From assembly GCF_000471625.1 (NCBI RefSeq), contig NZ_AUSW01000033.1:100069-164068 (forward strand): a stretch of DNA of 64,000 bases, in the 5' to 3' direction. Below the pieces are notes generated by a model. The model searched no databases. It worked only from the letters and a program-made list of their open reading frames with translations, and was not told where the DNA came from. Positions 54,551 to 62,630 of this stretch are shown here, piece after piece; positions within the stretch are counted from its first letter, which is position 1; each line of letters opens with the position of its first letter. The position numbers and the translations under genes are program-made. This DNA comes from Psychrobacter aquaticus CMS 56. Lineage in GTDB: Bacteria; Pseudomonadota; Gammaproteobacteria; Pseudomonadales; Moraxellaceae.

Positions 54551-55669
54551 TTATTTAGCGACTGCTTGTTTGGCATAGCGATAAACTTTATCGCTGTCTA
54601 CTTCGATGCCAAGCCCCGGACCAGTAGGAACGTTTAGTCCGAAATTTTGGTAATCAAGTGGCTGCACTAAAATATCTTCGGTCAATAAGAGCGGGCCGAA
54701 CAGCTCTGTGTCGAATCTCAAACTCGGATACGTTGAGAACACATGGGCCGATGCCGCTGTGCCAATAGGGCCTTCTAACATCGTACCGCCATACAGCTCG
54801 ACACCTGCTAAATGTGCCATTTGTCCAATCAAACAAGCGGCTTTTAAGCCACCTGCTTGGTTGATTTTTACCGCAAAGACATCAGCACAATGATCTGCTG
54901 CTAAATGAAAGGCATTCTGAGGATCTTGGACAATCTCGTCCGCCATTATAGGCACATCAAAATGCTCAGTTAAACGTTTTAGCGCGGATTTATTACGCAT
55001 TGAGATGGGTTGTTCTATTAAATCAACGCCGCCTGTCTGTAATAGGCTAATGCCTTGCATGGCCTCAAGTTCTGTCCATGCTTGATTGACATCAACCGTA
55101 ATGCGGCAATCTGGTAAAGCCTGTTTGATCGCCAATACATGAGCGACGTCATCAAGAATAGGATTACTACCAATTTTTAATTTAAAAATGCGATGGCGTT
55201 TTTGTGCAATCATACGTTTGGCTTCACTGATATCGGTAGCCGTATTGCCGCTGGCCAGCGTCCACGCCACTTCGATACGATCACGTACACGGCCACCGAC
55301 CAGCTCGCTAACTGGCAAGTTCAGACGTTTGCCTTCGATATCAAGTAACGCTGTTTCAATCGCACACTTTGCAAAACGGTTACCGTTGATGTGATCGTTT
55401 AACAGTTGCATTGCTTTTGCTGCGCTGGCGGGCTGCTCTTTTAGTAATAGCGGGGTAAAGTAGGTGTCGATATTGGTCTTGATGCTATGAGGACTTTCTT
55501 CGGCATAGCTTAGGCCGCCAATCGTCGTCGCTTCGCCCCAGCCTTCATAACCATCTTCTGTTTGGATATGTACGAGCACGAGTACTTGTTCGTTCATCAC
55601 GGTGCAAGCAAGCTTATGCGCTCGAATAGTAGGTATTGGTACCAGTAAGGTATTAATTGAACGAATCAT
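54551..55669 (-). CDS. catB: CatB, muconate cycloisomerase
   Basis: 372 aa of the enolase superfamily. Lys pair in FKLKIGSNP, metal ligand Asp in ITVDVNQAW, Glu in DLIEQPIS and Asp/Glu in IMADEIVQD. N-terminal capping domain GYEGWGEATTIGGLSY. Turns cis,cis-muconate into muconolactone. First gene of the cat set, divergent from catM. Confidence 0.95.
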   Translation of the reverse strand: MIRSINTLLVPIPTIRAHKLACTVMNEQVLVLVHIQTEDGYEGWGEATTIGGLSYAEESPHSIKTNIDTYFTPLLLKEQPASAAKAMQLLNDHINGNRFAKCAIETALLDIEGKRLNLPVSELVGGRVRDRIEVAWTLASGNTATDISEAKRMIAQKRHRIFKLKIGSNPILDDVAHVLAIKQALPDCRITVDVNQAWTELEAMQGISLLQTGGVDLIEQPISMRNKSALKRLTEHFDVPIMADEIVQDPQNAFHLAADHCADVFAVKINQAGGLKAACLIGQMAHLAGVELYGGTMLEGPIGTAASAHVFSTYPSLRFDTELFGPLLLTEDILVQPLDYQNFGLNVPTGPGLGIEVDSDKVYRYAKQAVAK

Positions 55670-55765
55670 AACAGTCCCTAGTTGATAAGTGGTGCGTCCT
55701 TATGCTTAATAAGAACTATAAATGCTAGGTAACAACATGTCTAAGACCTATTTAGTCTATTATTG

Positions 55766-55780
55766 ATACCTTTTAGGTAT
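55766..55780. promoter_or_regulatory. CatM/BenM operator between catB and catM
   Basis: ATACCTTTTAGGTAT, i.e. ATAC-N7-GTAT, at about 100 bp from catB and 150 bp from catM. A further ATAC half-site lies at 55786-55789. The same 15-mer in reverse complement is present upstream of benK. Confidence 0.82.
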
Positions 55781-55927
55781 TTTGATATACAACCTGCACC
55801 GTGTTATGTTCTTTAGGTATAGAGATGGATGCCAGAACGAGCTTACGCAGATGTCATAGCAACTAGCATAACCCGTGAAAAAATGACTGAAAAAACCAAT
55901 GCAATGCCCAATCAAGGAAGATAAAAG

Positions 55928-56845
55928 ATGGAACTGAGGCACTTACGCTACTTTGTGGCAGTCGCAGAAGAAAAGAGCTTTAATAAGGCAGCTGCGCGCT
56001 TGTATATCTCACAGCCGCCACTCAGTAGACAAATCAAACAGCTAGAGGAAGAGATAGGTGTCACGTTAATTGATAGGGAAAATCGCCCGCTCAAACTCAC
56101 TGAGGCAGGGGAGTTTTTTTATGATCATGCCATTCAGATACTAAAAAAATCTGACGATCTGCGAGCCATGACCATTCGTAAAGGCAGTTTTGATCACTCA
56201 TTGTCTATCGGTTTTGTCTCATCGATCCTATATGGCATACTGCCAAAAGTGATTGCGCGTTTTCGTGAAGTGTATCCAAATATAGAGATTAAGCTGTATG
56301 AGCTAAATTCTTGGCAGCAAACTCAAGGTTTGGTAGACGGAAAAATAGACGTTGGATTTGGTAGATTGTTGTTCGAAGACGCCTCTATTAGGCGGATGGT
56401 GCTTAGAGAGGAGAGTTTGGTTGTGGCTGTTCCTATAAACCATCCTTTAGCAAAAGAAGGACGCACCAGTGTGAGGCTAATGGATTTAACCAACGAAAAT
56501 TTATTGTTATATCCAACCGCACCGCGTCCCAGCTTTATCGATTATGTCTTAGAGTTATTTGAAGCGCGTAATTTGAAGGCTAACTATTTTACAGAAGTGC
56601 GTGAGTTGCATATTGCGTTAGGATTGGTGGCAGCAGGGGAAGGTTTGACTATCGTGCCAAAAACGCTTGAGCATTTGCGTAGTCAAGAAGTAATTTATAT
56701 CCCATTTGAAGATGGACTGTTAACGTCACCGATTGTGATGAGTATCAGACACTTTGACAAGTCAGATCTTTTAAAAACATTGCTGGACGTCACTTATCAA
56801 ATTTACGATGCGGAAGGCTTTGACTATAAACGTGAAAACATTTAA
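55928..56845 (+). CDS. catM: LysR-type regulator of the CatM/BenM group
   Basis: 305 aa. HTH MELRHLRYFVAVAEEKSFNKAA, ISQPPLSRQIKQLEEEIG; effector domain follows. Strong similarity in the N-terminus and length to Acinetobacter CatM and BenM, which respond to muconate (and benzoate for BenM). Divergent from catB with the operator between. Only one such regulator is in the window, so it may serve both roles. AAGGAAG ribosome site. Confidence 0.88.
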   Translation: MELRHLRYFVAVAEEKSFNKAAARLYISQPPLSRQIKQLEEEIGVTLIDRENRPLKLTEAGEFFYDHAIQILKKSDDLRAMTIRKGSFDHSLSIGFVSSILYGILPKVIARFREVYPNIEIKLYELNSWQQTQGLVDGKIDVGFGRLLFEDASIRRMVLREESLVVAVPINHPLAKEGRTSVRLMDLTNENLLLYPTAPRPSFIDYVLELFEARNLKANYFTEVRELHIALGLVAAGEGLTIVPKTLEHLRSQEVIYIPFEDGLLTSPIVMSIRHFDKSDLLKTLLDVTYQIYDAEGFDYKRENI

Positions 56846-56859
56846 GCCTCTACCATGTC

Positions 56860-57080
56860 AAACCCCAATATTAACAACATCACCTGAGAAAAGTAAATTT
56901 CATACCTCAGGCTTCTACACTATGCAAATAATAGCATGTAGGGGTTTTTCGACTCATTAGATTAAAATAAATCCATGGCATATGGAGATGTTATTGATAT
57001 TTTGGACACCATAGTATCGGGGTGTGTGAAACCTAATAAGTTATAGTTTAAATTAACATTTGGTCTACTCTAGCATTGAA
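56860..57080 (+). repeat. Dispersed approximately 220-bp repeat, copy 2
   Basis: Begins AAACCCCAATATTAACAACA, TCACCTGAGAAAAG. It includes a hairpin (CTACACTAT...ATAGCATGTAG), CATGGCATATGGAGATGTTA and CCTAATAAGTTATAG, and ends near CTACTCTAGCATTGAA. Matches 38868-39090 over its length. It follows catM at 14 bp. Confidence 0.75.
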
Positions 57081-57417
57081 TCATTCTCCACTATCGATAT
57101 TAATTTTAAAACTACATCTCTCAGCTTATTCAGATACTCATAATGATTAAGCTATTGAACTAGCGACTAAGACTTTTTGAATTGTTAAAAGATTATTTCC
57201 GTTTTACCTTTTCTAAGTAATCAAGATATTGGTTTGTAGAATCTTTTTTTAATATTGAGGTCTTGAGTGTTGTCTGTACGTCGAGCTCTTAATATTCTTG
57301 GCTTAGACTTAGTTTTTGATGGTTGTTTATTTAATTCATTAGCTGCGAATTTTTTCATTGGTGTTCGATGCTACTTTATCTCTTGGAATACTGGACAAAT
57401 CGTTCCTTAACGACTGT
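57081..57417. other. Gap with no convincing gene
   Basis: An AT-rich stretch between the repeat and the IS remnant. A 45-codon minus-strand ORF (57221-57358, basic) lacks a ribosome site. I see nothing else. Confidence 0.4.
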
Positions 57418-57580
57418 TTCAACCTTATCATCAAATATATTGAGCTGGATTATAATCAGACTAGGATTCAGAAGGGTCTAGGTTATAAAACGCCAAGGCA
57501 GGTATAGTTTGACTATTATCGTCAAGCTGCATAACTAAAATCTCCCAAGTTTAACTGTACGGATTTGACGGCAGGGGTCA
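57418..57580 (+). mobile_element. IS3-family remnant: uninserted orfB tail and terminus
   Basis: Encodes IIKYIELDYNQTRIQKGLGY, KTPRQV, a stop, then DYYRQAA and TAA. It ends in the same terminal sequence (CGGATTTGACGGCAGGGGTCA-type, to 57580). Unlike the copies at 7585, 9852 and 13600 it has no mini-element at the ELDYN-Q-TR position, so it shows the ancestral state. Confidence 0.78.
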
Positions 57581-57581
57581 A

Positions 57582-57956
57582 AGTGCTACGCAGCAGACCC
57601 AAATACAGGCAATCAAAAAAAATAGTCGTAATGAGCGTTTGCAAACTCGCGAAGCGATACAGCAGGTTTTGACGGCCGATCAACGCGCACAGCTTGACAA
57701 CATGAAATCAGAGCGAAAAGGTAAAGATCGCCGCGGTGGGCATAAAGGAGGAAAACAAAATTCGCTATCTCAGCTAAATCTCAGCAGCGCCCAACAAACG
57801 CAAATTGACGCTATCAGAAGAAATATTAGCAGCGATCGCATGCAAAAAAGAGAATCTGTAATGGCGGTTTTGACTAATGATCAGCGCGCACAGCTCGAAG
57901 CTGCAAAATCTCAAAGACAAGATAAAGGGCGTCGTGGTCTTAATCAGCAACAATAA
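57582..57956 (+). pseudogene. Spy/CpxP-like LTxxQ-repeat protein, 5' end lost to an IS
   Basis: Open frame beginning directly at the IS border: SATQQTQIQAIKKNSRNERL, QTREAIQQVLTADQRAQLDNM, then a Gly/Lys-rich linker and a second repeat (SSAQQTQIDAIRRN, MAVLTNDQRAQLEAA). The two halves are tandem copies of one motif, as in periplasmic Spy/CpxP-type chaperones. The signal peptide and the first residues are missing. The first ATG is at 57639. Confidence 0.72.
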
Positions 57957-58200
57957 ACAAAAAAATTGTCTGACTATTTTTATTTTCGAATCAAATAAAA
58001 ATAGTCAGTGCCATAGTTATTTTTGTGCAGGATAATATTGTCATGCCGCAGCAGACCTTACATTCAAAGTGCTCAGGACGATAAACATGCGGCAATGATA
58101 GGGTACGCTCTTGACGTTTTTTAGAGTTAAAGTATGACGAATGTATCGTGGTCAGTTGAGATAAAGTTTGTGTTAATAATAGCGGTAAAGGAGGCTTATC

Positions 58201-58497
58201 ATGAGAAACTATTTTGATTCTATTAATACTAAAGTACGGTTACTATATTTAGGCTTGGCTGTAGCAACGGCACCAGTAACCTCTACGTTTGCTATATTAC
58301 CTATGATGTCAGAAGCATTTGAACCCAGCTCAGTTATTGTTGATTCTGCTGATGACCAAGTAGAATCGAACGCCTCTCAAGTTCAGCAACAAAAAATTAA
58401 GATGACAACCGCGCAAGTCAGTTCCTCAGAGCATAAGACAAAACAAAGTGCGTTGTTGCCTTATCCAATAACGAGTTTAGTAAAAAAGGCAAATTGA
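58201..58497 (+). CDS. Small exported protein, unknown
   Basis: 98 aa with a strong ribosome site (AAAGGAGG) 7 bp before the ATG. N-terminal hydrophobic stretch LLYLGLAVATAPVTSTFA looks like a signal peptide, followed by a Ser/Gln-rich, charged mature part (DSADDQVESNASQVQQQKIK). No family recognised. Confidence 0.55.
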   Translation: MRNYFDSINTKVRLLYLGLAVATAPVTSTFAILPMMSEAFEPSSVIVDSADDQVESNASQVQQQKIKMTTAQVSSSEHKTKQSALLPYPITSLVKKAN

Positions 58498-58619
58498 CTC
58501 ATCATGAGTGCTATGAATGAAATATTTTAAAGTACTGAGTCTTTTTAAATATTTACACTCTAAGAGCCGCAAACTTAAAAACCGTTAATCATACAGCGCT
58601 TAGCTATTCAAGCGGTTAA

Positions 58620-59537
58620 TTATTCGCCAGTTACCTGCTTATCCCAGTACGGCGGGGAGCCATAATAGTCTGTCATAAAGTCAATAAAGCACCTGATCTT
58701 GTGAGGTAATAGTTTTCTATGAGCATAGACCGCGTATAATCCTAAAGGGTTGGATTCATATTCAGGTAAAACGATAACAAGCTTGCCAGCGTTTAGCGCT
58801 TTGCTAGCAATAAAAGTCGGTTGCAATACTAGTCCTGCGCCTTCAATGGCTGCTTCCACCAAGACGTCGCCGTTATTACTATGAAAAATACTGCCTTCTT
58901 TGAGCTGTTTCGCTTTTATATATTTAAAAATTTGCCCCTTAGTCTCTAGATTCATATAGCTATAGTGCAAATAGCAATGCGATTCTAAATCTTCAAGTCG
59001 TTTAGGCGTACCATGAACTTTTAGATACTTAGGCGCTGCACATAAAATCACGCGGATAGGCGCGATTTTCTTAGCAATAAGCGATGAGCTATCGAGCTGT
59101 CCAATTCGTAAGGCAATATCAAAGCCTTCGTCAACGATATCGACTTTTCGGTCACTCAACTGTAGATCAACAGTGACTGAAGGATAGCGTACCTGAAAGT
59201 CAGTAATCAATTTTGCCATATGCTTTAAGGCGAATGAGACAGGCGCACTAATTCGCAATGTACCCTTAGGTAATTGCTGCAATCCGCCCAATTGCGCCTC
59301 CATGTTATCAATACTCAACAAAATCTGCTGCGCATGGATAAAATATTGGCTGCCAGCCTCAGTCATGCTCACTTTGCGAGTGGTGCGATTGAGCAGGCGA
59401 GTATGTAGCTGCTCCTCCAACTTAGAGATATATTTACTCACCAATTGCGGTGAGAGCTGCAAAGTGATTGCTGCCTTACTAAAGCTGCCTTCATTCACTA
59501 CCGCGACAAAGGTGCGCATTGATTCGATTCTATCCAT
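58620..59537 (-). CDS. LysR-type transcriptional regulator
   Basis: 305 aa. HTH at the N-terminus (MRTFVAVVNEGSFSKAA, LQLSPQLVSKYISKLEEQLH) and an effector domain containing the usual GTLRISAPVSFALKH start. Divergent from doxX with an inverted repeat between. It probably controls the DoxX/dioxygenase pair. The effector is unknown. Confidence 0.88.
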   Translation of the reverse strand: MDRIESMRTFVAVVNEGSFSKAAITLQLSPQLVSKYISKLEEQLHTRLLNRTTRKVSMTEAGSQYFIHAQQILLSIDNMEAQLGGLQQLPKGTLRISAPVSFALKHMAKLITDFQVRYPSVTVDLQLSDRKVDIVDEGFDIALRIGQLDSSSLIAKKIAPIRVILCAAPKYLKVHGTPKRLEDLESHCYLHYSYMNLETKGQIFKYIKAKQLKEGSIFHSNNGDVLVEAAIEGAGLVLQPTFIASKALNAGKLVIVLPEYESNPLGLYAVYAHRKLLPHKIRCFIDFMTDYYGSPPYWDKQVTGE

Positions 59538-59558
59538 TTGTATCCTTTATTGATCACA

Positions 59559-59602
59559 ATGTTGAATGCACTATCAATGCTATGTTGTTAATCATTCAAC
59601 AT
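59559..59602. promoter_or_regulatory. Inverted repeat between LysR gene and doxX
   Basis: Perfect 10-bp arms ATGTTGAATG (59559-59568) and CATTCAACAT (59593-59602), spacer 24 bp, in the divergent promoter gap. Candidate site for the LysR protein. Confidence 0.55.
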
Positions 59603-59697
59603 TATCTATCTTACTCTTTTATCGCGTTGATAGTAAAGTAGTGTCATTCTAAGAGATTAGATAATTCTTAATAATAAATACAATGGAAAAATTATAA

Positions 59698-60144
59698 ATG
59701 AAAACGTCACTATTCAGTAAGACTTTACACTCTAACGCTGGCGCGGCTGCACTAATCTTGCGTGTGCCAGTGGGTTTAATTTTGGCCGCACATGGTGCGC
59801 AAAAGTTATTTAGTTGGTTCGGTGGCAATGGGCTAACAGGCACCGCGCAATGGCTGAGCAGTATGGGTATGGAGCCTGGCTTGTTAATGGCTATATTGGC
59901 AGGCGGTGCTGAGTTCTTCGGTGGTCTTGCCTTAGTATTAGGATTACTCACGCGACCTGCCGCCCTCATTGCTGCATTTACTATGTTAATTGCTATTTTC
60001 TCTGTCCATATCAGTAATGGGCTATTTGCCGCTGATGGTGGTTACGAATATGCCTTAGTTTTGATGGTCGCTTTGCTTTCCCTAGCCGTACAAGGTGGCG
60101 GTTATCTTAGTATAGATAAGGCATTATCAGAAAAAATGGGTTGA
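59698..60144 (+). CDS. DoxX family membrane protein
   Basis: 148 aa, four membrane segments. LILRVPVGLILAAHGAQKLFSWFGG, GLALVLGLLTRPAALIAAFTML and DGGYEYALVLMVALLSLAV are DoxX family features. Inner membrane, role unclear (redox or thiol stress in relatives). First of a pair with the dioxygenase 119 bp downstream. Confidence 0.88.
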   Translation: MKTSLFSKTLHSNAGAAALILRVPVGLILAAHGAQKLFSWFGGNGLTGTAQWLSSMGMEPGLLMAILAGGAEFFGGLALVLGLLTRPAALIAAFTMLIAIFSVHISNGLFAADGGYEYALVLMVALLSLAVQGGGYLSIDKALSEKMG

Positions 60145-60263
60145 GTTTAATTGCTATTGATAGAGCAAAAGCTAGATTAGCTGATGCCTAGCGCTTTTTT
60201 TAATATTTACACTTGTTGTCACTTTATTCGTTGTGGTGATAAAGAGCAATGGAGTAGCATTTT

Positions 60264-61082
60264 ATGAGTAATCAATCAACCGCAGTTAAGCAGCCCGTAT
60301 TCTTTATTCCTCACGGTGCAGGACCTTGCTTTTTTATGGATTGGCAACCTGCGGATATGTGGGATGGGATGGCTCACTTTTTAACAGGCATTGCTGTTCA
60401 ATTACCTGAGCTGCCAAAGGCTATCTTGATCATTAGCGCGCATTGGCAGACGCCTGAGTTTAGGGTGACATCTGACCCAAAACCTGACTTGATTTATGAT
60501 TATTATGGCTTTCCTGAACATACTTATCAGCTGACATACCCCGTAGCTGGTGCGCCTGTATTAGCTGAGCGCATAGGCAAGTTGCTTACCGATGCAGATC
60601 TAGCGAATAAGCAGGACTGTTCCAGAGGCTTTGATCATGGCATGTTTATCCCGTTGAAATTGATGTTCCCTGACGCTGATATCCCAGTAGTACAGTTATC
60701 ACTACGTAATGATTTGGATCCAAAAGCACATTTGACTGTAGGTGAAATACTGGCTTCTTTACGCCAAGAAGGGGTGCTAATCATTGGTAGTGGCATGAGT
60801 TTTCACAATATGAGCGGCTATGGCGATGCAAGCTTTACCGCACCGTCAGAGCGTTTTGATGAGTGGCTGACGACTACCGTTGCAGCCGATGCAGATGAGC
60901 GCTTTACAGCGCTTACTAATTGGGTAGATGCGCCTCATGCATTGGATTCACATCTATTAGGGCAACAAGAGCATTTGCTACCGCTGATGGTGACGGTGGG
61001 TGCAGCAGGGAGCGATAAAGGACGTAAGGTTTACTCCCAGCAAGTGCTAAAAACGCAGTTATCCGCTTTTCAATTTGGTTAA
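60264..61082 (+). CDS. Class III extradiol (DODA-type) dioxygenase
   Basis: 272 aa. LigB/DODA pattern: FFIPHGAGPCFFMD (metal His), ILIISAHWQTPEF, GFDHGMFIPLKLMFP and IIGSGMSFHNM (His). Resembles the 4,5-DOPA dioxygenase YgiD group. Cytosolic; aromatic substrate unknown. Pairs with doxX and the LysR gene. Confidence 0.88.
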   Translation: MSNQSTAVKQPVFFIPHGAGPCFFMDWQPADMWDGMAHFLTGIAVQLPELPKAILIISAHWQTPEFRVTSDPKPDLIYDYYGFPEHTYQLTYPVAGAPVLAERIGKLLTDADLANKQDCSRGFDHGMFIPLKLMFPDADIPVVQLSLRNDLDPKAHLTVGEILASLRQEGVLIIGSGMSFHNMSGYGDASFTAPSERFDEWLTTTVAADADERFTALTNWVDAPHALDSHLLGQQEHLLPLMVTVGAAGSDKGRKVYSQQVLKTQLSAFQFG

Positions 61083-61232
61083 ATGGTGGCGTAGATTTGA
61101 TAGAAAATATGGCGCGAATAAAAAACGATACAGCGTTGAGCGCCAACTTTATTATTGACCAATAAGTACAAATCAATAAATGAGAATAGCCAGAAATTGA
61201 GTGGGCTATTAAAAGACAAAAGAGGAGCGTCG

Positions 61233-61427
61233 ATGATGTTTTTTAAGCGGATGATGAAATTATATAGCAAGGTGGCTATCTTACTTTTAAGTGTCAGTAT
61301 GGCTTCTGCATTCGCCGCAAATAACGACGTTGATAATAACACTGCGGGGAGCAAGATGACCATTGCTATTTCTCAAGGTGAGATTAAAGGAGAGGTAGAT
61401 AATGACGTTACCGCCTTTTACCTTTAA
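61233..61427 (+). CDS. Small exported protein, unknown
   Basis: 64 aa from the ATG at 61233 (GAGGAG upstream; a longer reading starts at 61155). Signal peptide MMKLYSKVAILLLSVSMASAFAA, mature part about 35 residues. Its 3' end overlaps by 26 bp the ribosome site and ATG of the next, broken gene. Confidence 0.5.
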   Translation: MMFFKRMMKLYSKVAILLLSVSMASAFAANNDVDNNTAGSKMTIAISQGEIKGEVDNDVTAFYL

Positions 61428-61898
61428 TACGTTATAGTATCACTTGCTATTGCAGCAACTCTATCACTTACTGGTGTATCAGCTTATGCTGCCCCTGCAG
61501 CAAAGGCAAGCACTAAACCAGCTACGCCATTAAAGATCGGTACTACTAATAATGATGGCATGACAACATATAAAGGAAAGACTGTAGTATCAGGAATTCT
61601 TGAATATAATCTGATTAATGAAGCAGGGTTTCCGGCTGAATTTACTGTGGATAGCAAATCAAAAGCGATGATTCCCAAAGTGCCTAAAACAAACTATCCT
61701 ACTCAGTTTGCGCTTGAGTCAGACAATCCTCAGATTGAGAGATTAAAGCTTAATAAAAAGAAGTGCTATCGCATTCCAATGACAATAGAAATCGACGGAT
61801 ACTATAGTAGTAGTTATGAGGGTGAATCTGATGGTGCTAATTTATTAAAAATTATCAAGAAGGGTACGCCAGTGCTAACAAGTTGTAATGTTGGATAA
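61402..61898 (+). pseudogene. Secreted protein gene with a frameshift near its start
   Basis: A strong ribosome site (AAAGGAGAGG, 61386-61395) precedes the ATG at 61402, but that frame ends after 11 codons at TAG. From about 61430 another frame encodes a signal-peptide-like VIVSLAIAATLSLTGVSAYA|APA and then a 150-residue body (ATPLKIGTTNNDGMTTY..., CYRIPMTIEIDGYYSSSYEG) to the stop at 61898. That frame has no usual start codon before the signal. One indel of 1-2 bases at about 61430 would join them. Function unknown. Confidence 0.6.
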
Positions 61899-62006
61899 TA
61901 GTAAGGCTGGCATGCCAGCACATATTTGAAATTATATATGTGATAAATCACTACTAATTAGTTTGTATTACTAAATACCAGTATCAAAAACATGACTTGA
62001 GTAAAA

Positions 62007-62053
62007 AAATAGGCTGCTAATGCTATGTTTCATATATAGCTAGTAGCCTATTT
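62007..62053 (+). terminator. Terminator
   Basis: AAATAGGCTGCTA (62007-62019) and TAGTAGCCTATTT (62041-62053), 13-bp stem with one G-U pair and a 21-nt loop. Confidence 0.6.
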
Positions 62054-62309
62054 ACTACTATTGAAATTGCATTCATGAAAATGTCCATCTATCTGAGCTA
62101 TGTTGAGAAAAAGTAAGAATAAATTTGGCTATTGTACCAGTAGAAGCTTCAAACAAACCGATTGCAATCGCGAATTATGCAGTTGTCAATATAAAGTAGA
62201 ATGGTATTGATAGATGACTAATACTCTAACCGATTGAGTGTTAACCATCTATATTTAACCTTCATATTTTGTACTTGCCAGCCAGAGATAGTCACATCAA
62301 TCTGCTCAG

Positions 62310-62366
62310 ACCATTTATTGATTAAAATCTTTCAAGTTAATGTCTACGGATTTGACAGCAGGGGTA
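62310..62366 (+). mobile_element. IS3-family terminus, degenerate
   Basis: Only the element end is left: TTAAAATCTTTCAAGTTAAT, then CTACGGATTTGACAGCAGGGGTA, the same terminus as at 7858, 14109 and 57580. No coding part is visible on its left. Confidence 0.6.
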
Positions 62367-62367
62367 A

Positions 62368-62487
62368 GCCTATCTTTGGTGCTATTGCTTGAATAGCTGA
62401 CCAGGTGGAAGGATAGTCGCCCGCCGCTTCAATCAGCATGCGAACGGAGCATTCTTTAATTTCAGGGGTGTAGTTTCGCGTTTTCAT
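62368..62487 (-). mobile_element. Second IS3-type element: orfA start fragment
   Basis: The minus strand encodes MKTRNYTPEIKECSVRMLIE, then AAGDYPSTWSAIQAIAPKIG, the first 40 residues of an orfA of another IS3 group (usually followed by CTPETLRKW). It is cut by the IS end at 62366. The ATG is at 62485-62487. Confidence 0.7.
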
Positions 62488-62630
62488 TATCGTATACTCT
62501 AAAAACTCTGTAAATGCTTTTATCAGTGTATTTTAAGATTTAATTATCATACCTCAAAAAGTAATTAGCTTGATATACTCAGTTAAGAATGAGGTCAATA
62601 TTATAACAAAACACCTTGGAACTTATAACA

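Noticed and set aside
57221..57358. 45-codon basic minus-strand ORF
   Set aside because: No ribosome site, no family, AT-rich surroundings; not enough support.
61906..61919. Perfect 14-bp palindrome GCTGGCATGCCAGC
   Set aside because: Single copy after a broken gene, no T tract; no evidence of function.
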